A DNA stretch of 64,000 bases, taken from assembly GCA_023101885.1 (NCBI GenBank), contig JALPQD010000303.1, forward strand, positions 1,631,786 through 1,695,785, written 5' to 3'. Position numbers and translations under genes: made by a program. The notes under the pieces were generated by a model that saw only the letters and a list, made by a program, of their open reading frames with translations, searched no databases and was not told where the DNA came from. The DNA is from Typhlomys cinereus. Its lineage: Eukaryota; Chordata; Mammalia; Rodentia; Platacanthomyidae. Of this stretch, positions 1-12,144 are shown one piece after another. Each line of letters opens with the position of its first letter. Positions within the stretch are counted from its first letter, which is position 1.

Positions 1-1364
1 TACTTATTTTTTTAATAGAGTGTGCTGAATGTCTCTATAATTTTGTTTAGCTGACTGCAGAACTTGGAAAAGCTGCTGCTGCCATTGATGCATAACATAC
101 TTCTAATGTTGCTATTGTTATTATCTTTTTATATAAATATATACATATATAATTTGAATTTTTGGAAACTTTAGCTGCGTTGTCAACTTTGGGAAAAAAA
201 AGTGTCTCAGTTTACTGTGTTGAGCTGGCACTGCACACAAATCAACAGCCATATTGATCTACGAACATTAAACTTATTTTTTCCATTTGTACAGGGGTAA
301 CACACTGTCTTATCTACATGGATTTGATTACAGAAACTAATAAAGTACTCTCTAAGTAATGAAAAAAATAAAGACGCATAATAAAGCCACACAGAAACTT
401 CTGACATCAATATCTTACTCAAAAACACAAAACAACAACAGAAAAAGAAAACAAAAAAATCCAGACTTTGACTGATAATGTGCAAGTTGCTGAAGGAGAA
501 AAGTCATCAATAGTGTTACCCAGATAGGAATTCTGTGAGCTTCAGCATAAGTCAGCCACAGAAGAATAGTATTTTGGTGCAGTAGTGGCAAGAATGATTT
601 GGAACAATCAGCCACTCTATGGTTAGATTTAAGTGTCATTCAGGAGGAAACCCATGACTGGTCACTGTAAGCCTGGCTGAGAGCCCTGGGCCAGGGAAGA
701 CTCCGAGTTGCCTTGTGGACTTGACAGCACACCACCTTCCAAACACTAATCTTTAAGCCAGTAGAATAGCATAGCTCTCAGCCTGCACCCATGAAGACAT
801 TTCTCAACTGAGATTGGTCAATAAAAAGAACCACGATTATCTAGGGACAGAAAGTAAACAACTAAGAAATAATCAACACAAACAGGACATCCCAAGCACC
901 CCTGCCCTCCCATTCCAAAAGCCAGGGTACACCGTGAGAATGGGACAGAAAGGTAAAAATCAGATCACAGGGAGGAGCACTGACAAACGGTGCCCTCTAG
1001 ACTTAAAACCAGAACAACCATGAACACACTGCAACTAGGCTCACCTGTACAACATGGGTACAACATGAAGCACAATGAATGAGGGAGAAATTCAGGTGGC
1101 CCCACCCACTAGGAGTGACCACAAGAAGAGACTCTTCATACACCAAGGTATTCCCACTGAAATATTGCCTATGCTACAGCAGATATCTAGGCACATGCAA
1201 AAAGAGACATCCCTTATGGAACTCAGTGGGATACATAAACAAACAATGAGGGACATTAGGATAGGAGAGAAATTTGTCAATTAGAAAATTATCTCTCAGT
1301 AGATGGGGGGTGAGGTAAGGTAATGGAGAAAGAGAAAGAAACAAAAACCCACTGCAAATTTTTT
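1..1364. other. Unassigned upstream DNA
   Basis: No gene or repeat family recognised. The stretch is AT-rich, with short chance reading frames on both strands and no splice-flanked conserved coding signal. Confidence 0.5.
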
Positions 1365-1624
1365 GCATGTATGGATGTGAGTATGTACATATGTGAAAGT
1401 GTGTGTGGAAGAAGGTACTATGTATGCCTGTGGAGGCCCAAGGGTGACTTCAGGAATCATTCTGTATTGTTCTACCTCCTTATTGCTTTGCTTTGGGGTG
1501 TCCCAGGCTCTGTCTTTCCAGGGTCAGAGGTGTAAGTCACAGTCACTTCTGCCTGGAGTTTTTAGTGGAATCTGGGATTCAGCTTGTGAGGCACAGGCTT
1601 AACCTCTGAGCCATCGCTCCAGCT
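1365..1624 (-). mobile_element. Old B2-like SINE
   Basis: On the minus strand it starts with a decayed tRNA-like head (complement of the gagccatcgctccagc end near 1605-1624) and runs through the same body as the younger SINEs at 40516 and 61939, including the gacttcaggaatcat block. It ends in a degenerate TG-rich tail near 1380-1400. It is clearly diverged, so an old copy. Confidence 0.6.
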
Positions 1625-1632
1625 TACATTGT

Positions 1633-1790
1633 AATTTTTTTTTTTTTTGAGAAATGGACCTGCTGTATTTTATTTGATTTGTTGAGAAAGGGTTTCTTGA
1701 CGTACTAATTGGCCTCAAACAAGCTATAAGGAAAAGATGACTTGAAACTGTTAATTCTCTGACATCCTCCTGCCAGGAGAACTTACTTTT
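1633..1790 (-). mobile_element. Decayed B1-like SINE
   Basis: A T-run followed by a degenerate 'gagaaagggtttcttga...cctcaaac...catcctcctgcc' order resembles the reverse complement of a B1 (7SL-derived) element. Similarity is weak, so the family call is tentative. Confidence 0.35.
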
Positions 1791-1797
1791 TTCCCCT

Positions 1798-3075
1798 AGT
1801 TTTCAAGCATATTGAGTACTTATCCCTACTTCCCTCCATCCTCCCTCCCTTCATCTTCCTCCCTTCCCTTCAATCCATTCCACTCCTTCCCACCCCACTG
1901 CCTGTCTGCTTCTATGGACCCCAGGGTTCCTTCCGGCTTTTCTACTCAGGCTTCTGTGGCATACCAAGTTGCCCCTCCTTGGGCCACTCCAACTGATAGG
2001 GACATTTCCCGTCAATAATTCAGCTCCAGTTCTCAAGGTATGTTCTTATCTCTCTTGAGTTCCTTGACAGTGGCATTTTGGTATATCAGTCATTGTGCAG
2101 GTCTGGTAAGGACAAGTCTCACTGCAGTGAGTTCCTGGATGCAGCAGTCCTGCCTTGAATGGAATGTCTTGTCCAACAGTGGACCTTCCCATCTTTAGGT
2201 TCTTACAACCTCACCATCCTCTCTTCCATGAGGTTCCCTAAGCCTTAAGATGGAGAGAGATTAGGTTGGCTGATTCTGGGTGAGCATTGCTGGGTCGCCA
2301 GTACTTCTGCATTAAGGCTGTCCATTGTTGTCCACTTCACTGTTCTTCCATTGTTGTCCACTTCACTGTTCTTCTACTGGCCTAGATTTCATCCTGCCAG
2401 GGTGTTGCCTCTATCTCTTCTGTAGAAGAAGACTTCTAGGCTGAGTGCTAAGTGTTCTTCCAATCTGTAGGTATAATAACAGCTATTTACAGAGCAGTTT
2501 GGTGTACTCTCTTTCTACCTATATGTTCATTAGCTGTTTTTTTCATATTGTTCTATTTCCTTCCCTTTTTAAAGTTCTTGTTCTAGTTAACAGTGACAGA
2601 ATGTGTTCCATTTTGACAAGCAGGTCTTGAGTTCAATCAGAAAGCTTTGGGTTGTCTTCTTGATATTCATACCACTATTACACTGGTAGTCAGTCACATG
2701 TTGCCATAGTGATTTTTATTGCAACTCAAAGATCTCATGAGTTGATGAGGCCTGTGATTATTTCTCTTACCCAATAGCTTCCTACAGTATTCTTTGGTGC
2801 TGTGTAAGCTATCCAGAAACGAGGAAGTTGTCAGACCAGCTCCAGCTGGTATATTTTGCCCATGGTCTCTGATCTTCAGTAATAGGCATCATGCCGACAG
2901 TGTTTTGGAGAGCCAAGAGCAATGGCAAAAAGCCTTTAATGTTTGGGGGCCTTTGAGACTTTTCTGACCAACACTTTATCAGGAAGTGTCACATTCCTGT
3001 TACTTCTAGTATAGTTTTAATTGTCACAAGTGGATTAGCTCAGAGCTTTTTTTGTTTTGCCCTGTTTTCCTCCCT
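1798..3075 (-). mobile_element. Old L1 3' UTR
   Basis: Pyrimidine-rich 3' end (ccctccatcctccctccc) followed by blocks shared with the old L1 3' UTRs at 23265 and 58600: a 'gggccactccaactgatagggaca' type block, a 'ggtaaggacaagtctcactgcagtgag' type block and a 'ccaagagcaatggcaaa' block. No ORF2 is attached. It carries a perfect 26-bp tandem duplication at 2321-2372. Confidence 0.65.
2321..2372. repeat. 26-bp perfect tandem duplication
   Basis: The same 26 bases occur at 2321-2346 and 2347-2372 without mismatch, inside the old L1 3' UTR. This is a recent slippage or duplication event in old sequence. Confidence 0.9.
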
Positions 3076-3737
3076 CTGTGCTTTTTTGCATAGAGACTGC
3101 TAATTTCACATTGTAATTTTCAATAAAGAGAAAGAGGTGGCTTAGGACCTTTGGGATCAATCCTTATGATGATGTCTTTCAATCTGACCCAGGAATGGGA
3201 TATTGATGAGTTCAAGGAATTTTATCTTTGGTACCAGTGGAGTTCATCAAATGTTATGTGGATCCACGGTCAGAAAAACAGAAGCAGAGGAACCACCATT
3301 CTCTACAATAGCAGGCAGACCAGGTAACATCAAGGAGAATCACCAAAAGCTTCAGATGGGTTTCAAATGAGCCTTCAGAAAATATCAGTGGTGAAGGACA
3401 GAGTCAAATCTCCAAACTGTCACCCTCATCTGTCTAAGTTTCCCTAATCTTAGGTCAAAGCAGGATTCTTGGGAATGAGAAGGCTTAGCAAGTTTGAAGC
3501 AGAAATGAAGATTTTATTTAGAGTATTAACATAAGCCTTAGAAGTAAGAGAAAGACAGCTACTCAAGGAAAAGATGCCTAACTGTGGGTACAGGAGAGAT
3601 CACACTTTGCTTATGTTCATAATTAGAAAAATTCCAATGTTAGTTAAGTTCTAGGGAAAATGAAGATGGAATTTTTTTTTTCTGTTACTGCTCAAAGACC
3701 CACAAAATTCCTCCTAAAACTATGGGAGTTTCAGGAC
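3076..3737. other. Unassigned stretch
   Basis: No gene seen. The first part may still belong to the old L1 to the left. The end has a T-run at about 3673 and then directly abuts the 5' truncation point of the + strand L1. Confidence 0.4.
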
Positions 3738-4720
3738 CTAAACTGGACCCGTACTTGTCACCTTGTACAAGACTTAATTCCAAATGGATCAAGGACCTTG
3801 ATTTAAGGCCAGAGACTATAAAACCCATAGTTGAAAGGGTAGGGAATTCCCTCGAGCTGATTGGGCTAGGCCAACAGTTCCTAAACAGACATCCAATAGC
3901 ACAGTCACTGCTACCAACTCTCAACAGTTGGGATCTTGTGAAATTAAAGAGCTTCTGTTCAGATAAAGAGATTGTAACACGAGCTCAAAGGCACCCCACA
4001 GAATGGGAGAAAATCTTCACTAACCACACATCTGATAGAACTCTACTGTCCAGAGTGCACAAAGAACTTAGAAAACTAAACTCCAAGGAAACCAATGGCC
4101 CAATTAAAAAATGGGCCCTGGAACTTAAAAGAAACTTTACTAGGGATGAAATTAAAAGATCTAACAAATATCTTAAAAAATGCTCCACTTCCTTAGCCAT
4201 CAGGGAAATGCAAATCAAAACTTCCCTGAGATATCATCTCACCCCGGTCAGGATGGCAAAAATCCACAACACAAACAACAAATGTTGGAGAGGATGCGGA
4301 GAGAGGGGAATTCTCCTACATTGCTGGTGGGAAGGCAGGCTCATACAGCCACTCTAGCAAGCCGTCTGGAGATTCTTAAAGAAATTAAAGATTGAAATGC
4401 CATATGACCCTGCTATTCCACTTTTGGGAATAACCCCCCATGCAGCACAGGTTCACCTCGATAGCACCAGCACGACCATGTTCATAGCATCACTGTTTAC
4501 AATAGCAAAGTCATGGAATCAACCCAAATGTCCAACAGTTGATGAGTGGATAAGGAAACTGTGGTACATCTATACAATGGAGTACTACTCAGCCATCAAA
4601 AATGATGAATTACTGGAATTTGCTGGGAAATGGATGTCATTAGAAACAATTATATTAAGTGAAGTATCCCAGACCCAGAAAATTAAGTGCCGTATGTACT
4701 CCCTAATAGGTGACTCCTAG
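3738..4720 (+). pseudogene. L1 ORF2 C-terminal fragment
   Basis: This is the last part of L1 ORF2p, downstream of the reverse transcriptase. It includes the Cys-rich zinc-knuckle-like region (CWRGCGERG...HCWW) near 4285-4330 and the conserved [15 protein letters not shown] block near 4565. Compared with the copy at 42512, one codon is missing in the NTNNDKCW block and a TAG replaces a Trp codon at about 4355. The reading frame resumes in the same phase, so the only coding break is this nonsense codon. It is a fragment and not a functional gene. Confidence 0.9.
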
Positions 4721-5752
4721 TACCAAACCCACCCAGCCCACCTAGAGACACTCGACGATAAATCTCTGTAATACAGTAATTGCAAGGAGTATGAACAGGA
4801 GGGATGGGATAGGAGGGCCACACCAGAAACGAGGAGAGAGGGGACCATGTTACAGCAGAGAAAATAGGTCTCCACCAAGGACTGCAAGTAATGAATGAGA
4901 CATCTGGTTAAGTTCACAGACTTTTCGTTCCTGATCATTTACAAATGAGGGGGTGTGATCTCACCAGAAGGGGAGGGCATATAGTCTGGCAGATAATAAG
5001 TAACCATTTTGCAAATGGGTGATTGACCCCTCCCTCACTCTGGTTTCCTACTTTTGAATATACTCTTATAACAAGACTCTAGTTTAACAGCTTTTTATCT
5101 CCGGCCAGGGGGTGACATCCAATACCCATCAGGATGGAATGAAGGGCATTGCAGGAGCAGCAAGACTGCAAAAGAAAATCAACAAACCATAATACAGAAC
5201 TTCAGAGACTCTATATCAACCACCTAGAACTAGACCAGCCTAATCTCTCCCCATCCTGAAGCTCAGGGAAATTTGCGGAAGAGGGGGCGGTAAGAGTGTA
5301 AGAGCACAAGGATGGGAGGAGCAATGATATGCAAGATACTCCACACAAGTTAGGGTCGAAGCAATCATAATTGGACTTTGCATGCCCTGCACAATGTCCA
5401 ACACACTATTGACCCCACAAAGTCTAGCATTTGCTAAAAGCACCAAGATCCTTGGAGGCAAGGAATTTAAAGCCAAAATAGTGTTCCTATGCTTAAGGGG
5501 AACAAAGGAAAGGAAGGGTTCAGGGAAATGCTGCTGGGTCCTTGTACGTCATCGGAGAGGAGGACCCAGAGGAGAGTTTGGCATGAACATTAAAGGATTC
5601 TCTGGGGATTGGGGGAGGGGAGACACTGGAGGGTGGGGAGGGAGGGGTCAGGGGAGGGTGAGCGGAGGGGTGGGGGAAGGAGGAAGGAGGGAGGGAACCG
5701 GTGTACCTTTAAGCTTGTCTGAGCAGAGATAATAAAAAATGTTTAAAAAAAA
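3738..5752 (+). mobile_element. 5'-truncated L1, plus strand
   Basis: It begins inside the C-terminal third of ORF2 (KLDPYLSPC block), runs through the ORF2 stop near 4720 and a 1-kb 3' UTR with a G-rich tract (5605-5700), and ends in an A-rich tail at about 5740-5752. It has the same 3' UTR type ('A-type' here) as the elements at 6030, 28136 and 41535. No convincing target-site duplication is seen. It lies tail to tail with the L1 at 6030. Confidence 0.9.
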
Positions 5753-6029
5753 AAAGAATCATGAACTCTGAGGTCTTGTGAGTCCGTTTCAGATGGTTCC
5801 TCTGAAAGTCTGTTTATGGAGAGATAGGTGAACATGACAGAAACCAAAGAGAAAGGCTAGAATCCACCCTCCCTGTCCTTTCAACCCACTGAAGCTAACC
5901 CAAAGCAATTCAGGCTACTGACACATGCGCAGCGTCATCCAGAGTACCCAAGAATAACCTGTGACTTATTACAATACCAAAACACATACCCTTGGGTGGA
6001 AAATTAAGATGCTAATGAGATGTAATGTA
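5753..6029. other. Spacer between two opposed L1s
   Basis: About 280 bases of non-L1 sequence separate the A-tail of the + strand L1 from the T-run that ends the - strand L1. No gene is seen. Confidence 0.6.
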
Positions 6030-7017
6030 TTTCTTTTTTTTTTTTCATTTCAGCTCATACAAACTTATTAGGTACACCAGTTCCCTCCCTCCCTCCTCCT
6101 CCCCCTGTACCTGCTGCTCCCCCTCTCCACCCCTCTCCCTCCCCATCCCCCAGTGCCTCCCACCCCAATTCCCAGAGAGTCCTTTCTTGTGCATGTCTGA
6201 TTTTCCTCTGGGCCCTCCTCTCCGATGACGTACAAGGACCCAGTGGCCTTTCCTGAACCCTTTCCCGTGTTCCCCTTAGGTATAGGAACACTGCTGTGGC
6301 TGCCAATCCTTTGCCTCCAAGGATCTTGGTGCCTTTAGCAGATGCTAGACTTTGTGAGGTCAACAGTGTGTTGGACAATGCGCAGGGCATGCAAAGTCCA
6401 ATTATGATTGCTTCAGCCCTAACTAGTATAGAGTATCTTACATATCATTGCTCCTCCCATCCTTATGCTCTTACACTCTTACCACCCCCTCTTCCGCAAA
6501 TTTCCCTGAGCTTCAAGATGGGGAGAGACTAAGCTGGCCTAGTTCTAGGTGGTTGATATAGAGTCTCTGAAGTTCTGGATTGTGGTTTGTTGATTTTCTT
6601 TTGCAATTTTGCTGCTCCTGCAATGCCCTTCACTCCATCTTGGTGAGCATTGTATGTTACCCCCTGGCCAGAGACAAAAAGCTGTTAGAGTCTCAAAGGT
6701 AGATGTAATAAAAGTGGGAAACCAGAGTGAGGGAGGGGTCTATCACCCATCTGCAAAATTGTTACTTTTTATCTGCCAGACTATAAGCCCTCCTCTTCTG
6801 GTGAGATCACACCCCCTCAGTAGTAAATGATCAGGAACAAAAGTCTGTGAACTTAATCAGATGTCTCATTACTTATTTGGGTCCTTGGTGGAGGCCTATT
6901 TTCCCTGCTGTAACATGGTCCCTTCTCTCCTTGTTTCTGGTGTGGCCCTCCTACCCCATCCCTCCTGTTCATAATCCTTGGAATTACTGTCTCTAGGTGG
7001 GCTGGGTGGGTTTGGTA

Positions 7018-10000
7018 CTAGGAGCCACCTATTAGGGAGTACATCCGGCACTTAATTTTCTGGGTCTGGGATACTTCACTTAATATAATTGTTTCTAATG
7101 ACATCCATTTCCCAGCAAATTCCAGTAATTCATCATTTTTGATGGCTGAGTAGTACTCCATTGTATAGATGTACCACAGTTTCCTTATCCACTCGTCAAC
7201 TGTTGGACATTTGGGCTGATTCCATGACTTTGCTATTGTAAACAGTGCTGCTATGAACATGGTCGTGCTTGTGCTATCGAGGTGAACCTCTGCTGTATGG
7301 GGGGTTATTCCCAAAAGTGGAATAGCAGGGTCATATGGCATTTCAATCTTTAATTTCTTTAAGAATCTCCAGATGGCTCGCCTGAGTGGCTGTATGAGCC
7401 TGCATTCCCACCAGCAATGTAGAAGAGTTCCCCTCTCTCCACATCCTCTCCAGCATTTGTCGTTGTTAGTATTGTGGATTTTTGCCATCCTGACCGGGGT
7501 GAGATGATATCTCAGGAAAGTTTTGATTTGCATTTCCCTGATGGCTAAAGAAGTGGAGCATATTTTAAGATATTTGTTAGACCTTTTAATTTCATCCCTG
7601 ATAAAGTTTCTTTTAAGTTCCAGGGCCCATTTTTTAATTGGGCCATTGGTTTCCTTGGAGTTTAGTTTTCTAAGTTCTTTGTGCACTCTGGACAATAGAG
7701 CTCTATCAGATATGTGGTTAGTGAAGATTTTCTCCCATTCTGTGGGTTGCCTTTGAGCTCGCATTACAATCTCTTTATCTGAACAGAAGCTCTTTAATTT
7801 CACAAGATCCCAACTGTTGAGAGTTGGTAGCAGTGACTGTGCCATTAGATGTCTGTTTAGGAACTGTTGGCCTAGCCCAATCAGCTCGAGGGAGTTCCCT
7901 ATCCTTTCAACTATGGTTTTTATAGTCTCTGGCCTGATATCAAGGTCCTTGATCCATTTGGAATTAAGTCTTGTACATGGTGACAAGTACGGGTCCAGCT
8001 TTAATCTTCTGCATGTGGAGATCCAGTTTTACCAGCACCATTTGTTGAAGATGCTGTTCTTTTTCATTGGATTCTTTGGGCCCCTTTGTCAAAGACCAAA
8101 TGGCTGTAACTTTGTGGGCTTATATCTGGGTCTTCAATCCTTATCCATTGATCTGTGTGTCTATTTTGGAGCCAGTACCAGGCTGTCTTTACAACTATGG
8201 ATTTGTAGTATAGACTAAGGTTTGGTATGGTTATACCTCCAGCTGTGTTTTTGTTACTCAGGATTGTTTTTGCTATCCTGGGTCTTTTGTGCCTCCATAT
8301 GAACTTTGAGATTGTTTGGTCAACTTCTTTGAAGAATTGCTTTGGGATTTTGATTGGTATAGCATTGAATCTGTATATTGCCTTTGGTAGGATGGTCATT
8401 TTCATGATGTTCAATCTGCCAATCCAGGAACAAGGGAGGTCTTTCCACCTTCTGGTGTCTTCTGCTATTTCTTTCTTTAGGGTTTTAAAGTTTTCATTGT
8501 AAAGGTCTTTTACCTCCTTTGTTAGGTTTATACCAAGGTATTTCATTTTTTAGGAGCTATAATAAATGGTATTGTTTCTCTCAAGGCTTTTTCACTTCTT
8601 TCATTCTGGGCATATAGGAAGGCCTCTGATTTTTGCACATTTATTTTGTATCCTGCCACCCTGCTGAACTTCTCAATTAGTTCCAGGAGCTTCCTGGTGG
8701 AGTTTTTGGGATCACTCAGGTATAAGATCATGTCATCTGCAAATAGGGATAGCTTGACTTCTTCCTTGCTGATTTGAATCCCTCTTATGTCCCTTTCTTG
8801 TCTTATGGCTTCAGCTAAGACTTCAAGTACAATATTGAATAGAAGTGGTGAGAGTGGACAGCCTTGTCTAGTTCCTGATCGAAGTGGGAATGCTTCCAAT
8901 TGTTCCCCATTGAGCATAATCCTTGCTGTGGGCTTGTTGTATATAGCTTTTATTATATTGATAAAGGTTCCTTCCATTCCTACTGTCTCTAGCGTTTTGA
9001 TCATAAAAGGCTGTTGGATCTTGTCAAAAGCTTTTTCTGCGTCTATCGAGAGTATCATGTGGTCTTGGACTTTGGACTGGTTTACATAATGAATTACATT
9101 TATTGATTTGCATATGTTGAACCAACCTTGTGTGCTGGGGATGAAGCCTACTTGGTCCCCATGAATGATCTTTTTAATATGTTTTTGAATCCGATTTGCT
9201 AAGACTTTGTTGAGAATCTTTGCGTCTGTGTTCATCAGGGAGATCGGCCTATAGTTTTCTTTTTTAAGTGAATCTTTATTAGGTTTTGGGATTAAAACGA
9301 TATTAGCTTCATAGAAGGAATTTGGTAGTGTTCCTTCCTTTGCTATTTGATGGAACAGTTTAAGGAGTATTGGTGTTATTAACTCCTTAAATGTCTGGTA
9401 GAACTCTGTGCTGAATCCATCTGGTCCAGGACATTTTTTGGTGGGAAGATTCGAGATTACTTCCTCAATTTCCTTATATGTTATAGGACTATTTAAATAA
9501 TTCACAACTTCCTGATTCAATTTATGTAAGTTGTGTTTACTTATGAATTCATCCATCTCTTTTGTGTTGTCAAACTTCACAGAGTATAAGTTTTTGAAAT
9601 ATGATGTTATAATTCTCTGGATTTCTTGGGTATCAGTAGTGATAACTCCATGTTCATTTTCTAATTTTGTTAATTTGGGTTTTCTCTCTCTTGCTTTTGG
9701 TTAGTTTAGCTAGGGGTGTATCAGTCTTATTGATTTTTTCAAAGAACCAGCTTTTTGACTGGTTGATTTTTTCTATCGTTTTCTTAGTCTCGATGTCAGA
9801 TATTTCTCCCCTTATTTTGCTAATCTCCTCTCTTCTACTACTTTTGGGATCAGATTGCTCTAGTTTCTCTAAAGCTTTAAGCTGCATTGTTAAGTTGTTT
9901 ATGTCTGATGTTTCCATTTTTTTGACGTAGGCATTAAGAGCTATGAACTTACCTCTTAGAACAGCTTTCATTGTGTCCAAGAGATTTTGGTAAGTTGTAT

Positions 10001-10841
10001 TTTCGTTATCATTCACTTTCAGGAAATCTCGAATTTCCTTTTTAATTTCTTCCTGAATCCAGTTCTCATTCAGCATCATAGTGTTAAGTTTCCAGGAATT
10101 AGTGTATTTTCTCTTGTTTGATGTGTTGTGGATGTCCAGCTTTAGGCCGTGATGGTCTGATAGGGCACAGGTTAGAATTTCAACTTTCTTGTATATGTGT
10201 AGATTCATTTTGTGGCCCAATATGTGATCTATTTTGGAGAAAGTTCCGTGTGCTGCTGAGAAAAATGTGTATTCTTTGGTGCGTGGGTGAAAAGTTCGAT
10301 AGAGATCTGTAAGGTCCATTTCTTTCAGGGTTTGATTAAGTTCCAAAGTGTCTCTGTTAAGCTTTTGACCTGTTGATCTATCCCATGTTGAGAGGGCGGT
10401 GTTGAAGTCCCCAAGAATTATCGTTTGGGGGTTGATTTCTTGCTTTAGACGCTGTAGGGTTTTCTTAATGAATGTGGAGGGGCCCGTATTGGGTGCATAT
10501 ATGTTCAGTATTGTGAAGTCTTCCTGGTGAATTGTACCTGTGACTAAAATGTAGTATCCATCCGTGTCTCTTATAATTTTCTTTGGTTTGAAATCCACTT
10601 TGTCTGATAGCATAATGGCTACCCCTGCCTGTTTTCTGCTTCCATTTGCTTGTAGAATTGTTGATCAGCCTTTTATTTTTAGAGCGTGCCTATCTTTTGT
10701 GGTGAGATGGGTTTCCTGCAGGCAGCAGATTGATGGATTGTGATTTTTAATCCAAGTTTGTAATCTGTGTCTCTTGATTGGTGAATTAATTCCATTAATA
10801 TTTAGTGTTATAATGGAGAAACTATTGTTAATTCCAGACAT
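7018..10841 (-). pseudogene. L1 ORF2, broken
   Basis: Encodes the L1 endonuclease / reverse transcriptase in pieces. Endonuclease blocks (NIYAPN, GDFN, KIDHI, SDHH) lie within 9654-10613. Reverse transcriptase follows with an intact FADD motif at 8732-8743, and the Cys-rich C-terminus is near 7400-7480. Lesions seen against the copy at 42512: a TGA in place of Trp at 10665-10667, an extra T near 9655-9661, a one-base change in the A/T run near 8546, a one-base loss near 8080, and a CAA-to-TAA change near 8027. It cannot make a full ORF2p. Confidence 0.88.
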
Positions 10842-10891
10842 TTATTATGTTTAGTAGCTTTTATAAGTATATTGCTTCGTTTTTAATGATG

Positions 10892-11962
10892 TTATACTTG
10901 CCTTCTGTTCTCCTGGATATGCCTGTTTTTTTCTTCACGCTTGAGTATCATTTCTAGCAGTTTTTGAAGGCCTGGTTTGGTGGCCATGTATCCCTTCAAG
11001 TTGTCTTTGTGCTGGAAAATTTTTCTTTCTCCCTCGATCATGACTGATAGTTTTGCAGGGTAAATCAGCCTGGGTTGACATTTTTGCTCATTCAATACTT
11101 GAAGTATGTCTCTCCAAGCTCTTCTTGCTTTTACTGTTTCGACTGACAAGTCATTTGTTATTTTAATAGGTTTACCTTTAAAAGTGACTTGTTTTTTCTC
11201 CCTTGAAGCTCTCAGTACCAGTTCTTTATTTTGAATGTGGAGTGTTTTAACTATTATTTGCCGCGGGGTGCTTCTATTTTGGTCGTATCTGTTTGGGGTG
11301 CGGAATGCCTCTTGTATATGGATGGGCCTCTCTTTTTTTAGATGAGGAAAGTTTTCCTTGATGATCGTTTGAAAAATTTCCTCAGGGGTGGTATTTTGAG
11401 ATTCTTGCTCTGGTATTCCATGAATACGCATGTTAGGCTTTTTCAGGGTGTCCCATATCTCTTGGATATTTCTCTCAAGTATCTTTTTGGCTTTAACAAC
11501 CTCTTCCATTGAGCTGGTTAGTACTCCCACTTTATCTTCAAGGTCTGAAATTCTGTTTTCTGCTTCATTAGTTCTGTTGATAAGACTCTCTGTGGAGTTC
11601 TGGGTTGAAGATAACTTGTCTTGTAGCTCAGTTTTAAACTCTGCTTGAGTCTGTTTTAACTGCTCTATGCCAGTTTTTGTTTCTTGCACTGTTTTTCTCA
11701 ACTCCTCCAGATGTCTGTTGTGTTCCTCTTCAAAGCGATTGATTCGATTATGTAATTCCTCCCTGATTTCCTCTTTCATAGTATTGAACATGGTAATGAT
11801 CATATTTTGAAAGTCTTTATCCTGGGTGGGGCTTTCTTGGCCTTTTTCCGTGGGTTTGTTCTTGTTGGAGTCTAACATTATGGGATTAATTTCTTCAGTG
11901 GGAAATTTGTTTACTTGAATGTTGCTTCTCATGGATTTGCACTTTGACTTTGGCACTGTCAT
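10892..11962 (-). CDS. L1 ORF1 protein, open reading frame
   Basis: A 356-residue L1 ORF1p, about the usual rodent length. ORF1p is an RNA-binding, trimeric chaperone that coats L1 RNA in the cytoplasmic particle. A basic, polar N-terminus is followed by a long heptad-rich coiled coil (roughly residues 50-175, with the EELHNRINRFEEEHNRHLEE stretch), an RRM-like domain starting at the NMRIHGIPE block (about 178-275) and a basic C-terminal domain containing RRAWRDILQVL. The start is the first Met after the GC-rich 5' UTR and aligns with the start at 47452. No stop or frameshift is visible, unlike the copy at 46383. Being open does not show that it is expressed. Confidence 0.9.
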   Translation of the reverse strand: MTVPKSKCKSMRSNIQVNKFPTEEINPIMLDSNKNKPTEKGQESPTQDKDFQNMIITMFNTMKEEIREELHNRINRFEEEHNRHLEELRKTVQETKTGIEQLKQTQAEFKTELQDKLSSTQNSTESLINRTNEAENRISDLEDKVGVLTSSMEEVVKAKKILERNIQEIWDTLKKPNMRIHGIPEQESQNTTPEEIFQTIIKENFPHLKKERPIHIQEAFRTPNRYDQNRSTPRQIIVKTLHIQNKELVLRASREKKQVTFKGKPIKITNDLSVETVKARRAWRDILQVLNEQKCQPRLIYPAKLSVMIEGERKIFQHKDNLKGYMATKPGLQKLLEMILKREEKNRHIQENRRQV

Positions 11963-12144
11963 TTTAACTCTTAAGATCTCTCAATTTCACTAAACTGAAT
12001 TATTTGGCCTAGGGTCCTGGTGGGCGGGGCGGGCGGAGACTTACCTAGGTCGTGGGGTGAGGCCCGGCTGTTGAGCTGTTCAACTTCTCTCCGTTCAGAC
12101 CCACAATCTCCTTTGGAAGTATATCTTCTCCTAATAAACAATTC

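Larger units (their letters stand above)
6030..12068 (-). mobile_element. Near full-length L1 (minus strand)
   Basis: On the minus strand, in order: about 105 bases of 5' UTR (11963-12068), ORF1, a short inter-ORF spacer, ORF2, a 3' UTR (6046-7017) with a G-rich tract, and a poly(A) seen as a T-run at 6035-6046. The 5' end is set where similarity to the L1 at 41535-47778 stops, so it lacks roughly 200 bases of that element's 5' UTR. I found no target-site duplication. ORF1 is open; ORF2 has several breaks. Confidence 0.9.

Noticed and set aside
1812..2018. Pro/Ser-rich frame near the left end
   Set aside because: It lies in the pyrimidine-rich 3' UTR of an old L1.
6055..6390. Gly/Arg-rich frames in L1 3' UTRs (also 5382, 36483, 62490)
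   Set aside because: Products of the G-rich tract in the 3' UTR, which is non-coding.
7523..7756. Plus-strand frames of 60-150 codons across L1 ORF2 regions (also 8227, 10118, 30614, 32390, 43722, 45024)
   Set aside because: Antisense shadows of ORF2; the same frames recur in every L1 copy.
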